A stretch of DNA of 64,000 bases, taken from Shewanella marisflavi (lineage in GTDB: Bacteria > Pseudomonadota > Gammaproteobacteria > Enterobacterales > Shewanellaceae). The stretch lies in assembly GCF_023283925.1 (NCBI RefSeq), contig NZ_JAKIKX010000002.1:124001-188000 (forward strand), read 5' to 3'. Positions 38,689 to 48,519 of this stretch are shown here, one piece after another. Numbering within the stretch: position 1 is the first letter of the stretch; each line of letters opens with the position of its first letter. The notes beneath the pieces are model-generated. The model saw nothing but the letters and a program-made list of their open reading frames with translations. It was not told the DNA's origin and made no database searches. The translations under genes and the position numbers were made by a program.

Positions 38689-38752
38689 ACACAATATATG
38701 GTGTTTTTTATTTGATAGGATACAAGATAGTGAGGTTGGTGCGATATTGCAA
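38689..38752 (-). promoter_or_regulatory. nrdA promoter with two NrdR boxes
   Basis: On the minus strand, TTGCAA (38752-38747), 17 bases and TATCTT (38729-38724) form a sigma70-like promoter. Two NrdR-type boxes, 38720-38735 and 38689-38704 (ACACAATATATGGTGT), lie 31 bases apart, three helical turns, as known for this repressor. The first box covers the -10 element and the second lies just downstream of the start point. Confidence 0.75.
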
Positions 38753-39029
38753 GCGGGTTTTTAGGGGACAAGTTGTGGATATCTTGGGGGTAACGCATGG
38801 GGTTAGTAACGGCTTACCTTTAACCCTTGTTTTCAATTACGATAGCCTCGCTAGGTCAACTTTTAGGCGACTGATTTGATGTGCCCCGAAAGCTAAAATA
38901 TTGCTCAGATCCTTGGGATCGATCGCCGTTAAAAAAGGATCTTAATCACATCCATAAGTTCAGATTTGGATAGACTCACACAACACAAGAGGGTGATGTG
39001 CGATTTGTCACCTTTTACAGCGACTTACT
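38753..39029. other. Intergenic region upstream of the nrdA promoter
   Basis: Non-coding. At 38774-38782 TGTGGATAT is one mismatch from a DnaA box, and E. coli nrdA also has DnaA boxes upstream of its promoter. No clear terminator for the MupP/Gph gene was found; a GGTGA/TCACC hairpin near 38993-39015 is weak. Nothing else was recognised. Confidence 0.4.
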
Positions 39030-39722
39030 CTACTTTAGCAATTCAATCACTTCTATTGGGGTGGTAAACCCATAATCATGGGGCCAGAGCTCTGCTTGGT
39101 CATTGTTTGCGATATAACCCCAATGGGCGATCCCACCGAGCATCTGACTGTTGCACGCCGCTTCAAGGTCGCGCCTGGCATCTCCAAGATAGAGTATGCG
39201 ATTGCAGTGTACGCCAAGTTGCTGGGCCGCTAAGCGCATCGGAGCGGGATTAGGTTTGCTCTGGGTTGTCGAGTCACCACTAATAATCGCTGGCATTAAA
39301 TGGGCCAGTTCGAGACGGTGAAGCAAGGGGCGCGCAAAGCGTGCAGCCTTGTTGGTTACCACGCCAAAGGGGATATCTAGCTCACAAAGGTGGGTAAGCA
39401 GGGGGGCTATACCGTCAAATAACTGCGCTTGATCGCCATTGACTTGGTGATAATGGTGCAGCAGAGCTTGTTGAATTGCCGTCTTTTCTGCCTCATCAAT
39501 GTGTGGTTCGGCGGCGTTCACCAGGGCAAGGCTGCCGTTAGAGGCGGCGTCTCTTACCTCTACCAAAGATTTAGTCGGATAGCCAAAGTCAGCCAGCGCC
39601 AAATTGAGCGCCTGAACAAGGTCGGGCGCCGTATCGACTAAGGTGCCGTCGAGATCGAACAGCACCCCTTTAATCAATTCTGGCTTAGTCATTCCGGCTT
39701 TAATTATTCCGGCTTTAGTCAT
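39030..39722 (-). CDS. HAD phosphatase, MupP/Gph type
   Basis: HAD-superfamily phosphatase of about 230 residues. Motif I is [16 protein letters not shown], the second motif is VVTNK, and the later ones are [10 protein letters not shown] and [17 protein letters not shown]. By sequence it is either phosphoglycolate phosphatase (Gph) or MupP, the MurNAc-6-phosphate phosphatase of cell-wall recycling. In Pseudomonas aeruginosa mupP sits next to ubiG near gyrA and serC, as here, which favours MupP. The ATG at 39722 overlaps the end of ubiG (coupled translation); a second ATG at 39692 gives the conserved family start and is a real alternative. Confidence 0.85.
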   Translation of the reverse strand: MTKAGIIKAGMTKPELIKGVLFDLDGTLVDTAPDLVQALNLALADFGYPTKSLVEVRDAASNGSLALVNAAEPHIDEAEKTAIQQALLHHYHQVNGDQAQLFDGIAPLLTHLCELDIPFGVVTNKAARFARPLLHRLELAHLMPAIISGDSTTQSKPNPAPMRLAAQQLGVHCNRILYLGDARRDLEAACNSQMLGGIAHWGYIANNDQAELWPHDYGFTTPIEVIELLK

Positions 39723-40446
39723 CAAGTTGCTTAACCGTGGCAATCATATAGTTGACATCCAGGCTCTTGGTATAACGAAAGATATCGGTCAGCGGGTTAT
39801 AGGTAATGCCAGTCGCGTCAGTGCATTCTAGATCCACCTTTTCGGCCATACCTATCAACTCGGCAGGTTTTATGTACTTCTTATGGTCATGGGTGCCGAC
39901 AGGCAACATCTTTAATAGGTACTCAGCGCCAATAACCGTTTCGACATAGGCTCTTAGATTACGGTTAATGGTTGAGAAGAATACATAGCCGCCGGGCTTT
40001 ACCATATCGCTACAAGCTTTGATCACAGAGGCTGGGTTGGGCACATGCTCTAACATCTCCATGCAGGTCACCACATCATACAAACCTTGATGGCTGTCTC
40101 TGTGATGCTCTGCGGTGGTCTGAATATAGTTGATCTCAACCCCTGTTTCTAAGGCATGGAGTTTCGCCACATCAAGGGGCTCGGCGCCCATATCAATTCC
40201 GTCTACCTTGGCACCAAGACGTGCCATGCTTTCAGAGAGAATCCCGCCGCCACAGCCAACATCCAGCACTGACTTGCCAAATAAGCCACCGACTGTCTGA
40301 TCGATAAAATTCAACCTTAAGGGGTTTAGCTTATGAATCGGCTTAAATTCCCCTTCGGGATCCCACCAGGTAGCAGCCATCTTTTCAAATTTTGCAATTT
40401 CTTGTGGATCAACGTTGACATTGTGAGTCACAGATTGGTTAGGCAC
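39715..40446 (-). CDS. ubiG: Ubiquinone biosynthesis O-methyltransferase UbiG (GTG start)
   Basis: SAM-dependent methyltransferase of 243 residues that performs both O-methylations in ubiquinone synthesis. It has the family start [34 protein letters not shown] motif [17 protein letters not shown] (about 59-74) and [11 protein letters not shown]. The frame is open to a TTG at 40452, but the GTG at 40446 has AGAGG at seven bases and is preferred. It is divergent from gyrA, as in E. coli. Confidence 0.95.
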   Translation of the reverse strand: MPNQSVTHNVNVDPQEIAKFEKMAATWWDPEGEFKPIHKLNPLRLNFIDQTVGGLFGKSVLDVGCGGGILSESMARLGAKVDGIDMGAEPLDVAKLHALETGVEINYIQTTAEHHRDSHQGLYDVVTCMEMLEHVPNPASVIKACSDMVKPGGYVFFSTINRNLRAYVETVIGAEYLLKMLPVGTHDHKKYIKPAELIGMAEKVDLECTDATGITYNPLTDIFRYTKSLDVNYMIATVKQLDD

Positions 40447-40599
40447 GGTCAAACCTCTGAAGGGGAAAGAATGTTAGGGCTATTATACTCATAGCCTTAG
40501 ATAAACAAAGGAGATCCCATCGAAAATCTAACCGCTAGGGTGAGATTGCTGTTAAAGCGTTCATCTAAAGCTAAATCGAGCAGGCTTTACTGCGCTAAT

Positions 40600-40649
40600 C
40601 AGATATTTGGCGGGAAATTTCAATAGGGTCTAGCACCTTTAAATATCTG
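40600..40649. repeat. Inverted repeat in the ubiG-gyrA divergent region
   Basis: CAGATATTT (40600-40608) and AAATATCTG (40641-40649) are perfect nine-base arms separated by 32 bases, just upstream of a likely gyrA -10 (TTAGAAT). Significance unknown. Confidence 0.4.
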
Positions 40650-40745
40650 TGTTAGAATGCCAAATCACGTTTTCAGGCTTGACGATATATTGCCTGGTTT
40701 TTAAGCAGTATTTTGTCAGCTAAATTTCAAGGGATCGAGCAGTTT

Positions 40746-43373
40746 ATGACTGATCTGGCTTCATCTATAACACCAATTAATATTGAAGACGAATTAAAGA
40801 ATTCATATTTAGATTACGCCATGAGCGTGATCGTTGGCCGAGCGTTACCCGATGTACGCGATGGCTTAAAGCCGGTTCATCGCCGCGTACTCTTTGCGAT
40901 GAACGAGTTGAAGAACGATTGGAACAAGCCTTACAAGAAGTCGGCACGTGTTGTCGGTGACGTGATAGGTAAATATCACCCCCATGGCGACTCGGCGGTG
41001 TATGACACTATCGTGCGTATGGCGCAGCCTTTCTCAATGCGTTACACCTTAGTCGATGGCCAGGGTAACTTTGGTTCGGTCGATGGTGACGCTGCAGCGG
41101 CTATGCGTTATACCGAAATTCGTATGGATAAGTTAGCCCATCAGTTACTGGCTGACTTAGAAAAAGAAACCGTCGATTATGTGCCTAACTATGACGGCAC
41201 TGAGCAGATCCCGGCCGTATTGCCCACCCGTATTCCAGCCCTGTTAGTTAACGGCTCATCGGGCATTGCCGTGGGTATGGCAACAAACATTCCCCCTCAT
41301 AACCTATCAGAAGTGATCTCTGGCTGTTTGGCGCTTATCGATGAGCCAAGCCTGTCAATTGAGCAGCTGATGGAACATATTCCAGGTCCAGACTTCCCAA
41401 CAGCCGCTATCGTTAATGGCCGTAAAGGGATAGAAGATGCTTATAAGACTGGTCGCGGTAAAGCGGTTATGCGCGCTCGTGCTTCAGTCGAAACCGAAGA
41501 TAATGGTCGTGAGCGGATTATCGTTACCGAGATCCCTTATCAGGTTAACAAGGCTCGTCTGATCGAAAAGATCGCCGAACTGGTTAAAGATAAGAAGATT
41601 GAAGGCATTAGCGGTCTGCGCGATGAGTCTGATAAAGACGGTATGCGCATCGTTATCGAAGTGAAGCGTGGTGAAGTGGGTGAGGTGATCCTCAATAACC
41701 TTTACGCTCAGACGCAGTTACAAACCTCTTTCGGTATCAACATGGTGGCGTTGACCAATGGTCAACCTAAGCTATTCAACCTTAAAGAGATGCTGGAATG
41801 CTTTATTCTTCACCGTCGTGAAGTGGTAACGCGTCGTACAGTATTTGAATTGCGTAAAGCCCGTGATCGTGCCCATATCCTTGAAGCACTAGCCATTGCG
41901 CTGGCTAATATCGACCCTATTATCGCGCTGATCAAGGCATCGCCGACACCAGCCGAAGCTAAAGTGAAGTTGATCGAGCAAGGTTGGGCACTTGGCAATG
42001 TACAGGGCATGCTTGAAAAAGCGGGCGATGACGCCGCGCGTCCAGAATGGTTAGCCCCTGAGTATGGTATTCGTGATGGACTTTACTTCCTGACCGAACA
42101 ACAAGCACAGGCTATCTTGGACCTGCGTCTGCACAAGCTGACCGGTCTGGAACATGAGAAGATTCTAGGCGAATATGAAGAGTTACTCGAACTTATCGCC
42201 GCGCTGCTTTATATCCTGCGCAGTCCAGAGCGCTTGATGGAAGTGATTAAAGAAGAACTTCAGGAAGTGCTGGAAAACTTCGGCGATGAGCGCCGCACCG
42301 AGCTGAATGCTTCGGCGGTGGATATCAGTCTTGAAGATCTGATTAATGAAGAAGATGTAGTTGTAACCCTATCACACCTGGGTTATGCCAAGTATCAACC
42401 GCTCAGCGATTACCAGGCCCAGCGACGTGGTGGTAAGGGTAAGGCGGCGACTAAGGTTAAAGACGAAGATTTCGTCGAAAAACTGCTAGTTGCTAACACT
42501 CATGACACCATCTTGTGTTTCTCTGACTTTGGTAAGATGTACTGGTTGAAGGTGTATCAACTGCCGCTGGCAAGCCGTCAAGCGCGTGGTCGTCCGATCA
42601 TTAACCTGCTACCGCTCGCTGAAGGCGAACGTATTACCGCTATCTTGCCGGTCCGCGATTATGACGCCGATAAGTATGTGATCATGGCGACCTCTCACGG
42701 CACTGTGAAGAAGACATCCCTTGAGCAGTATTCTCGTCCAAGAGCAAACGGTATTATTGCCGTTAACCTTAAAGATGGCGATCAGCTGATCGGTGTTGAT
42801 ATCACCAACGGTGATAATGAAGTCATGCTCTTCTCTAACGAAGGCAAGGTGGTACGCTTTAGTGAAGATCAGGTTCGTGGTATGGGCCGTACGGCAACAG
42901 GTGTCCGCGGTATCAAGCTCGAAGATGGTCAGACAGTGGTATCACTCATTGTGCCTAAGAACGATGGCGATATTCTTACCGTGACTGAAAATGGTTATGG
43001 TAAGCGTACTGAGCTATCTGAATACCCGGCGAAGAGTCGTGCAACTAAGGGCGTGGTCTCTATCAAGGTCAGTGAACGTAACGGCGCCGTAGTCGGTGCT
43101 GTACAAGTTCAGGAAAACGATGAGATTATGCTGATCAGCGACAAAGGTACTCTGGTTCGAACTCCTGCAACAGGCGTATCGAGCATTGGTCGTAACACCC
43201 AAGGGGTGACCATTATCCGTACCTCGGCCGATGAAACTGTAGTGGGTTTGCAGCGTATCGATGAGATCCAAGACGACACCGAATACGACGAAGAGGGTAA
43301 TCCTATCCTTGACGAGACGGTCGAAGAAACACAGGCTCCTGGTGATACGCCAGAGGCTGAGCCTACCGAATAA
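40746..43373 (+). CDS. gyrA: DNA gyrase subunit A
   Basis: GyrA of 875 residues, the DNA-cleaving and wrapping subunit that introduces negative supercoils. The catalytic tyrosine is Tyr122 (in [12 protein letters not shown]). The quinolone region [14 protein letters not shown] has Ser83 and Asp87, the sensitive wild-type residues. The C-terminal domain carries the GyrA-box QRRGGKGK, needed for DNA wrapping, and six beta-pinwheel repeats. The acidic tail is family-typical. The frame is open from a TTG at 40713, but the conserved start ([18 protein letters not shown]) is the ATG at 40746. A terminator follows. Confidence 0.97.
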   Translation: MTDLASSITPINIEDELKNSYLDYAMSVIVGRALPDVRDGLKPVHRRVLFAMNELKNDWNKPYKKSARVVGDVIGKYHPHGDSAVYDTIVRMAQPFSMRYTLVDGQGNFGSVDGDAAAAMRYTEIRMDKLAHQLLADLEKETVDYVPNYDGTEQIPAVLPTRIPALLVNGSSGIAVGMATNIPPHNLSEVISGCLALIDEPSLSIEQLMEHIPGPDFPTAAIVNGRKGIEDAYKTGRGKAVMRARASVETEDNGRERIIVTEIPYQVNKARLIEKIAELVKDKKIEGISGLRDESDKDGMRIVIEVKRGEVGEVILNNLYAQTQLQTSFGINMVALTNGQPKLFNLKEMLECFILHRREVVTRRTVFELRKARDRAHILEALAIALANIDPIIALIKASPTPAEAKVKLIEQGWALGNVQGMLEKAGDDAARPEWLAPEYGIRDGLYFLTEQQAQAILDLRLHKLTGLEHEKILGEYEELLELIAALLYILRSPERLMEVIKEELQEVLENFGDERRTELNASAVDISLEDLINEEDVVVTLSHLGYAKYQPLSDYQAQRRGGKGKAATKVKDEDFVEKLLVANTHDTILCFSDFGKMYWLKVYQLPLASRQARGRPIINLLPLAEGERITAILPVRDYDADKYVIMATSHGTVKKTSLEQYSRPRANGIIAVNLKDGDQLIGVDITNGDNEVMLFSNEGKVVRFSEDQVRGMGRTATGVRGIKLEDGQTVVSLIVPKNDGDILTVTENGYGKRTELSEYPAKSRATKGVVSIKVSERNGAVVGAVQVQENDEIMLISDKGTLVRTPATGVSSIGRNTQGVTIIRTSADETVVGLQRIDEIQDDTEYDEEGNPILDETVEETQAPGDTPEAEPTE

Positions 43374-43385
43374 GGTTTAGGTATA

Positions 43386-43418
43386 TAAACGGGCGTCCTT
43401 TTGGACGCTCGTTTTGTT
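43386..43418 (+). terminator. Rho-independent terminator of gyrA
   Basis: Stem AACGGGCGTCC with GGACGCTCGTT (one G-T pair), loop TTTT, followed by TTGTTTT. Confidence 0.8.
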
Positions 43419-43508
43419 TTAGCAAGTAAAACACCAACATATGATAAAACATTAAGTGGCACCTTATCTGACGCAATGCCGTTGACAATAAACGCAAAGG
43501 AGAAAGAA

Positions 43509-44603
43509 GTGAGCGCGACATATAATTTCTGTGCAGGGCCGGCCATGTTGCCGCAACCCGTGATGCAAAAGGCACAAAAGGAGTTATTAGATTGGAATGG
43601 GCAGGGCGTCTCCGTGATGGAGATCAGTCACCGCAGTAAGGAGTTTATCGCGCTTACCGAGCAGGCCGAGGCTGACATCAGAGAACTGATGAATATTCCG
43701 AGTAACTACCATGTGCTCTTTATGCATGGTGGGGGTCGTGGTCAGTTTGCTGCTGTTGTGAATAACTTTTTAGGTGAAGCCGGGCGAGCCCTTTATTTAG
43801 TTGATGGGAGTTGGTCATCGGCAGCTGTCGATGAAGCCAGAAAGTTAGCCGGTGATGAACAGATAGATACCCTGAATATTGTTGAAAAAGACAATGATAT
43901 CAGCAGGATTGTATTGCCTAATTTAGAAGAAATAGAGCAAGATTATCGCTACCTGCACTACTGTCCGAATGAGACGGTAGATGGCATCGAAATTTTTGAT
44001 GAGATTAACTCGCCTTGGCCGATTGTTGCCGATATGTCGTCGAATATTATGTCTCGCGAGATTGACGTTAGCCGCTATGGATTGATCTATGCTGGCGCAC
44101 AGAAAAACATCGGCCCATCAGGGCTTAGCATAGTGATAGTACGTGATGATCTACTGGCCTATCCGCAGCTCAATCAGGCCTCGATTATGGATTATCGCCT
44201 AGCGGTAAAACATGACTCCATGTTTAATACACCGCCGACTTTCGCCTGGTACCTTGCCGCCGAAGTCTTTAAGTGGCTGAAATCCCAGGGCGGCGTAAGC
44301 AAGATGTCTGAAGTGAATCAGCTTAAGGCTAAGACTCTATATGATTTTATCGACAGCTGTGATCTCTATGAGAATCGTGTCGCTGAGCAAAACCGCTCGC
44401 AAATGAACGTCACTTTTTACTTAAAAGATGAGTCATTAAACGAGGCATTTCTAGCCGAAGCGAAAGCGGCAGGATTAGTTGCCTTAAAAGGACACCGCAG
44501 CGTCGGTGGTATGCGCGCCAGTCTTTATAATGCGATGCCACTTGCCGGTGTTGAGGCCTTGGTAAGCTTTATGCGCGCGTTTGCAAAGAAGCACTCAGTC
44601 TAA
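43509..44603 (+). CDS. serC: Phosphoserine aminotransferase SerC (GTG start)
   Basis: PLP enzyme of 364 residues for serine synthesis (3-phosphohydroxypyruvate to phosphoserine), also used in pyridoxal phosphate synthesis. It has [19 protein letters not shown] at the N-terminus, the substrate loop [15 protein letters not shown], and the PLP lysine in [19 protein letters not shown]. The frame is open 36 codons upstream across the gyrA terminator, but the GTG at 43509 follows AAGGAG and matches the family start. In E. coli it pairs with aroA; here an inverted aminotransferase separates them. Confidence 0.95.
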   Translation: MSATYNFCAGPAMLPQPVMQKAQKELLDWNGQGVSVMEISHRSKEFIALTEQAEADIRELMNIPSNYHVLFMHGGGRGQFAAVVNNFLGEAGRALYLVDGSWSSAAVDEARKLAGDEQIDTLNIVEKDNDISRIVLPNLEEIEQDYRYLHYCPNETVDGIEIFDEINSPWPIVADMSSNIMSREIDVSRYGLIYAGAQKNIGPSGLSIVIVRDDLLAYPQLNQASIMDYRLAVKHDSMFNTPPTFAWYLAAEVFKWLKSQGGVSKMSEVNQLKAKTLYDFIDSCDLYENRVAEQNRSQMNVTFYLKDESLNEAFLAEAKAAGLVALKGHRSVGGMRASLYNAMPLAGVEALVSFMRAFAKKHSV

Positions 44604-44637
44604 CGTAAGCCGGTTAACTTTATCTGTGAGTAAAACA

Positions 44638-44665
44638 AAAAGGGGAGCCAAAGGTCCCCTTTATT
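44638..44665. terminator. Bidirectional terminator between serC and the aminotransferase
   Basis: AAAGGGGA with TCCCCTTT (about 44639-44646 and 44655-44662), with A-tract before and T-rich sequence after. It lies between convergent genes. Confidence 0.75.
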
Positions 44666-44701
44666 TACGCAACTAATTCAATCAGCCCATGATTATGGTC
44701 A

Positions 44702-45892
44702 TTACAGTACTTTTGCGATAGATTCCGCAAGGTAATCCACGTTACCTGTGCCTATACCTGCGATGCTGATACGGCTTGAGTCGACCATGTAGATGCTATG
44801 ATCACTCTGTAGCTTGGCCACTTGTTCACGGGTGATCCCCAAGAATGAGAACATGCCTTTCTGCTCGGCTATGAAGCTGAAATCGCGTGTTACCCCTTTC
44901 TCGATCAGTTTATTGACTAGCATGGCGCGATTACCATTGATGCGATCGCGCATCTCCTTCAACTCTTCAAGCCATTGCTGCTTTAACTCCGCTGAGCCGA
45001 GAATCGTTTCGACTATGGCTGCGCCGTGTGCAGGTGGCATTGAGTAGATGCAGCGAACTACATACAAGAGTACCGAATAGGCGACATTAGCGGCTTGGCT
45101 GTCTTTCGCCACTAAAGAGCAGGCCCCGATCCGCTCGCGGTACAGGCCAAAGTTTTTAGAGCATGAGGTGCACAGGATCATATCATCGACCTGAGCCGCC
45201 ATCTGACGCACACCGTAAGCATCTTCGTCTACGCCATCACCAAAGCCTTGGTAAGCCATGTCAATGAGTGGTGTAAAGCCCTGTTGCTTAGTTAAAGCAA
45301 TCACCTTATCCCATTGTTCATTGGTGAGATCCATGCCGCTTGGGTTATGGCAGCAAGCATGAAATAGCACAACATCGTCTGAGCCTATGTTGGCTAGGGT
45401 AGCCATCATCTCGTCGAATTTTAAGGTCTTGTTTTCATGATCGTAGTAAGGGTAGGTCTTTACCTTAATGCCCGCCGCTTCAAATAAACCTGTGTGGTTA
45501 GCCCAGGTCGGGTCGCTGACCCAGATGACACTATTTGGGTTAATACGCTTGATGAAATCAGCGGCCACTCTGAGCGCGCCTGTGCCACCCGGTGTTGAGA
45601 CGGTGCGAATGCGATCGGCAAGTAGCGCAGGGTTATCTTGGCCAAATGCCAGTTCACCGATGAGTTGGTTGAAGGTAGGGGAGCCCGTGGGACCTATGTA
45701 AACTTTTGTTTCCTCAGTGTCGATACGGTGCTGCTCAGCACGTTTAACACAGGCCAAAATAGGGGTGTTACCCGCTTCATCTTTAAATACACCCACACCA
45801 AGATCGACCTTATTGGCCTGAGGATCTTCGCGGTATTTAGCCATAAGCCCAAGAATAGGATCGGCGGGCATAGGGGAAAGTTTCTCGAACAT
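44702..45892 (-). CDS. aspC: Aspartate/aromatic amino-acid aminotransferase (AspC/TyrB family)
   Basis: Class I aminotransferase of 396 residues that moves amino groups between aspartate or aromatic amino acids and 2-oxoglutarate. It has KVDLGVGVFKDEAGNTPIL, HACCHNPSGMDLT, and the PLP lysine in CSCSKNFGLYRERIGA with its following arginine. Sequence alone does not decide between AspC and TyrB specificity; the close resemblance to E. coli AspC favours aspartate. It is transcribed against serC and aroA. The gap to aroA is 380 bases. Confidence 0.93.
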   Translation of the reverse strand: MFEKLSPMPADPILGLMAKYREDPQANKVDLGVGVFKDEAGNTPILACVKRAEQHRIDTEETKVYIGPTGSPTFNQLIGELAFGQDNPALLADRIRTVSTPGGTGALRVAADFIKRINPNSVIWVSDPTWANHTGLFEAAGIKVKTYPYYDHENKTLKFDEMMATLANIGSDDVVLFHACCHNPSGMDLTNEQWDKVIALTKQQGFTPLIDMAYQGFGDGVDEDAYGVRQMAAQVDDMILCTSCSKNFGLYRERIGACSLVAKDSQAANVAYSVLLYVVRCIYSMPPAHGAAIVETILGSAELKQQWLEELKEMRDRINGNRAMLVNKLIEKGVTRDFSFIAEQKGMFSFLGITREQVAKLQSDHSIYMVDSSRISIAGIGTGNVDYLAESIAKVL

Positions 45893-46272
45893 AGTTCCAA
45901 CTACCTTTATCTATTGTTATAGGCCGTAAATGGCCGGCGCTTTGCGTAGGCTAAGGATAAACTAAATTCATGACTAAATTACAGCGCTAATACAGATTTT
46001 ATAATCTACCGCAGTTGGCAAATATTCATGCCAGCTACGTTAAATCGAGGGGACGGGCACCCTGATTTTGGAACATTTATAGGGGTTAGAAAGAAAATTA
46101 CTCATTAAGCGCCCTAAAATGCAAAAAAGGGTTGAATAGTGGGCCTCAATCAGTAATTTTATAACCACGAGGCTCAGGTCGATTGAGCAGACGGCCATTT
46201 TGTCGTGATGGCAACACCAAGTATCAATAATTCGCAGCCAAAGATGGGTTGCTATCAATGAAGATGTGATTA
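45893..46272. other. Intergenic region aspC-aroA, with a GGGGACGGGCACC motif
   Basis: This 380-base gap holds the aspC promoter region, a REP/RAYT-type motif at about 46051-46075, and CTCAATC/GATTGAG repeats near 46145-46187. A 72-codon minus-strand frame here ends in RVPVPSI, the usual translation of that repeat, and is not a convincing gene. Confidence 0.5.
46051..46075. repeat. Possible REP/RAYT-associated repeat relic
   Basis: GAGGGGACGGGCACCCTGAT; its complement contains GTGCCCGTCCCC, a motif I associate with REP-transposase (RAYT) elements in Shewanella and Vibrio. No transposase is present and no partner arm was found nearby, so this would be a fragment. Confidence 0.3.
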
Positions 46273-47553
46273 ATGAAACAACTACGACTCGATCCCATAA
46301 CTAAGGTTCAAGGTACCGTCAATATTCCTGGTTCCAAGAGCATCTCAAACCGTGCCCTGTTATTGGCGACCTTAGCTGAAGGTAAAACCCGGCTGACCAA
46401 TCTGCTCGATTCTGATGATATCCGCCATATGCTGACGTCACTGAAACAACTGGGCGTAAAATTTCAGTTATCAGACAATAATACAGTCTGTGAGCTTGAA
46501 GGCCTAAGCGGTCCAATCAGCAGTGATCAAGCGCAAAGCCTGTTCTTGGGTAATGCTGGCACAGCAATGCGGCCACTGTGCGCTGCTTTAACCTTAGGCC
46601 AAGGGGAATTTACCTTAACGGGTGAGCCTCGTATGGAAGAACGTCCTATTGGCGACCTGGTTGATGCCTTGAGCGCCCTAGGGGCCGATATACAATACCT
46701 TAAACAACCCGGTTTCCCGCCGTTAACGGTCAATGCTACTGGGCTAAATGGTGGTGATGTTGAGATCGCAGGTGATTTGTCGAGTCAGTTTTTAACTGCA
46801 CTGCTCATGGTTGCACCACTGGCGAAAGAGCAGGTCAATATTAAGATTAAAGGCGAGTTAGTTTCTAAACCTTATATCGACATTACCGTTGCCCTGATGG
46901 CCCAGTTTGGGGTTAAGGTGATCAATCATGACTATGAACGCTTTGAGATCCCAGCAGGTCAACACTATGTTTCACCAGGTACTGTGTTAGTTGAAGGCGA
47001 TGCCTCATCAGCCTCTTACTTCCTTGCCGCGGGTGCCATTCAAGGTGGTGAAGTCAAAGTCACTGGCGTAGGACTAAAAAGTATCCAGGGCGACGTAAAG
47101 TTTGCCGATGTGCTCGAAAAAATGGGCGCAGAAATAGAGTGGGGCGACGATTACATAATTGCCAGAAGTGCTGCGCTCAATGCCGTTGATCTGGATATGA
47201 ATCATATCCCAGATGCCGCCATGACCATAGCGACAGCCGCGCTATTTGCTAAAGGCACAACCACTTTAAGAAACATCTATAACTGGCGTATCAAGGAAAC
47301 TGACCGTTTAGCTGCCATGGCCACCGAACTGCGTAAAGTCGGCGCCATTGTCGAAGAAGGCCACGACTATATTAGCGTGACACCGCCGGCTAAGTTAAAC
47401 ACTGCCGATATCGACACCTATAACGATCATCGCATGGCTATGTGTTTTTCGCTGTTAGCCTTTGCCGATTGTGGGATCACAATCAACGACCCCGATTGCA
47501 CATCGAAAACCTTTCCAAGTTATTTTGAGCAGTTTGCAGCTTTAGCCCAGTAG
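46273..47553 (+). CDS. aroA: 5-enolpyruvylshikimate-3-phosphate synthase AroA (class I)
   Basis: EPSP synthase of 426 residues, sixth step of the shikimate pathway. It has [19 protein letters not shown] at the N-terminus, the glyphosate-site motif [13 protein letters not shown] with unchanged Gly and Pro (class I, sensitive type), [17 protein letters not shown], and the C-terminal [21 protein letters not shown] and [12 protein letters not shown]. It stands before cmk, with its own AT-rich upstream region, because the inverted aspC breaks the usual serC-aroA operon. Confidence 0.97.
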   Translation: MKQLRLDPITKVQGTVNIPGSKSISNRALLLATLAEGKTRLTNLLDSDDIRHMLTSLKQLGVKFQLSDNNTVCELEGLSGPISSDQAQSLFLGNAGTAMRPLCAALTLGQGEFTLTGEPRMEERPIGDLVDALSALGADIQYLKQPGFPPLTVNATGLNGGDVEIAGDLSSQFLTALLMVAPLAKEQVNIKIKGELVSKPYIDITVALMAQFGVKVINHDYERFEIPAGQHYVSPGTVLVEGDASSASYFLAAGAIQGGEVKVTGVGLKSIQGDVKFADVLEKMGAEIEWGDDYIIARSAALNAVDLDMNHIPDAAMTIATAALFAKGTTTLRNIYNWRIKETDRLAAMATELRKVGAIVEEGHDYISVTPPAKLNTADIDTYNDHRMAMCFSLLAFADCGITINDPDCTSKTFPSYFEQFAALAQ

Positions 47554-47652
47554 ATTGCCACTGACAGCGGGCTGAATCCTTTGGCCCGCTTTGCCCCATG
47601 CTCCAATTGTGTTAATTCGTAACTTTTTGCCGCTTTCTAAACGCTTTTAGTT

Positions 47653-47668
47653 TATAATGCGCGCGCGG
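47653..47668 (+). promoter_or_regulatory. Likely promoter (-10 and discriminator) for cmk-rpsA
   Basis: A perfect TATAAT (47653-47658) is followed by a GC-only discriminator GCGCGCGCGG, typical of growth-rate and stringent control. The -35 element is weak (TTGCCG at a 20-base spacing). Confidence 0.5.
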
Positions 47669-47727
47669 TTTTTTCGTGGACGACATTCAAGATCTTTAGG
47701 GACGATAGATTTAAATTGGAGAATCAT

Positions 47728-48420
47728 ATGTCACAACGGGCTCCCATCGTCACAATTGACGGCCCAAGCGGTGCAGGTAAAGGCACTATTAGTCAAATAC
47801 TTGCTTCGCGTTTAGGATGGAAGCTGCTTGATAGCGGTGCCATATATCGTGTGTTGGCCCTGGCGGCAATTCACCACAACGTAGAGCTGGACAACGAAGC
47901 ATCACTGGCGCTTTTAGCCGCACATCTGGATGTGCAATTCATTACGGCTAAAGCAAACGGCATTAAAGTTGTCTTAGAAGGTGAAGACGTCTCTCATGAG
48001 ATTCGTAGCCAAGAGTGCTCAAATGCCGCCTCCAAAGTAGCCGCATTTCCTAGCGTTCGCGAGGCTTTACTGCGTCGCCAACGAGCGTTTGCAGAGGCAC
48101 CTGGTCTTATCGCCGACGGTCGCGATATGGGCACTGTCGTCTTTCCGGCAACACCCGCTAAACTTTATTTAACGGCATCGGCTGAGGAAAGGGCCCAAAG
48201 GCGCTATAATCAGTTGCAGGACAAGGGCTTCGATGTTAATATCGACCGTCTTTTAGCCGAGGTCATTGAGCGTGATGAACGTGATATGAATCGTCCCGTA
48301 GCCCCTCTGGTTCCAGCCGAGGATGCATTGGTGATCGATACTACGGCTATCGGCATTGATGAAGTGGTTGAGCTTGCGCTCGCACACATCAAGCAAAAAT
48401 TACCCGACCTTGCCCTCTAA
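47728..48420 (+). CDS. cmk: Cytidylate kinase
   Basis: CMP/dCMP kinase of 230 residues. The P-loop [11 protein letters not shown] is at residues 10-20, followed by [18 protein letters not shown]-site residues in [37 protein letters not shown], and [15 protein letters not shown]. An in-frame TTG lies four codons upstream, but the ATG follows TTGGAGAA and aligns with the family. It is next to rpsA, as in E. coli. Confidence 0.96.
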   Translation: MSQRAPIVTIDGPSGAGKGTISQILASRLGWKLLDSGAIYRVLALAAIHHNVELDNEASLALLAAHLDVQFITAKANGIKVVLEGEDVSHEIRSQECSNAASKVAAFPSVREALLRRQRAFAEAPGLIADGRDMGTVVFPATPAKLYLTASAEERAQRRYNQLQDKGFDVNIDRLLAEVIERDERDMNRPVAPLVPAEDALVIDTTAIGIDEVVELALAHIKQKLPDLAL

Positions 48421-48519
48421 GGGACAAGGTTTTTATGATTTGTCACAAGGATGGGACAAATGATTAATCTGACTCCACGTCTAGGATGGGCTGTGGTTTA
48501 TTACTTAAAGTAAATTAAC
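48421..48519 (+). promoter_or_regulatory. rpsA leader
   Basis: This short leader contains a hairpin ATTTGTC/GACAAAT (48438-48444 with 48455-48461), and no clear ribosome binding site precedes the rpsA ATG. E. coli rpsA is likewise known to lack a strong site and to be autoregulated by S1 through its structured leader. Confidence 0.4.

Noticed and set aside
40989..41015. Quinolone-resistance mutation in gyrA
   Set aside because: Ser83 and Asp87 are the sensitive wild-type residues.
43401..43508. N-terminal extension of serC
   Set aside because: It runs through the gyrA terminator; the GTG at 43509 has the ribosome binding site and matches the family.
46040..46258. 72-codon minus-strand frame
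   Set aside because: No start signal or homology; it ends in RVPVPSI, the usual reading of a REP-type repeat.
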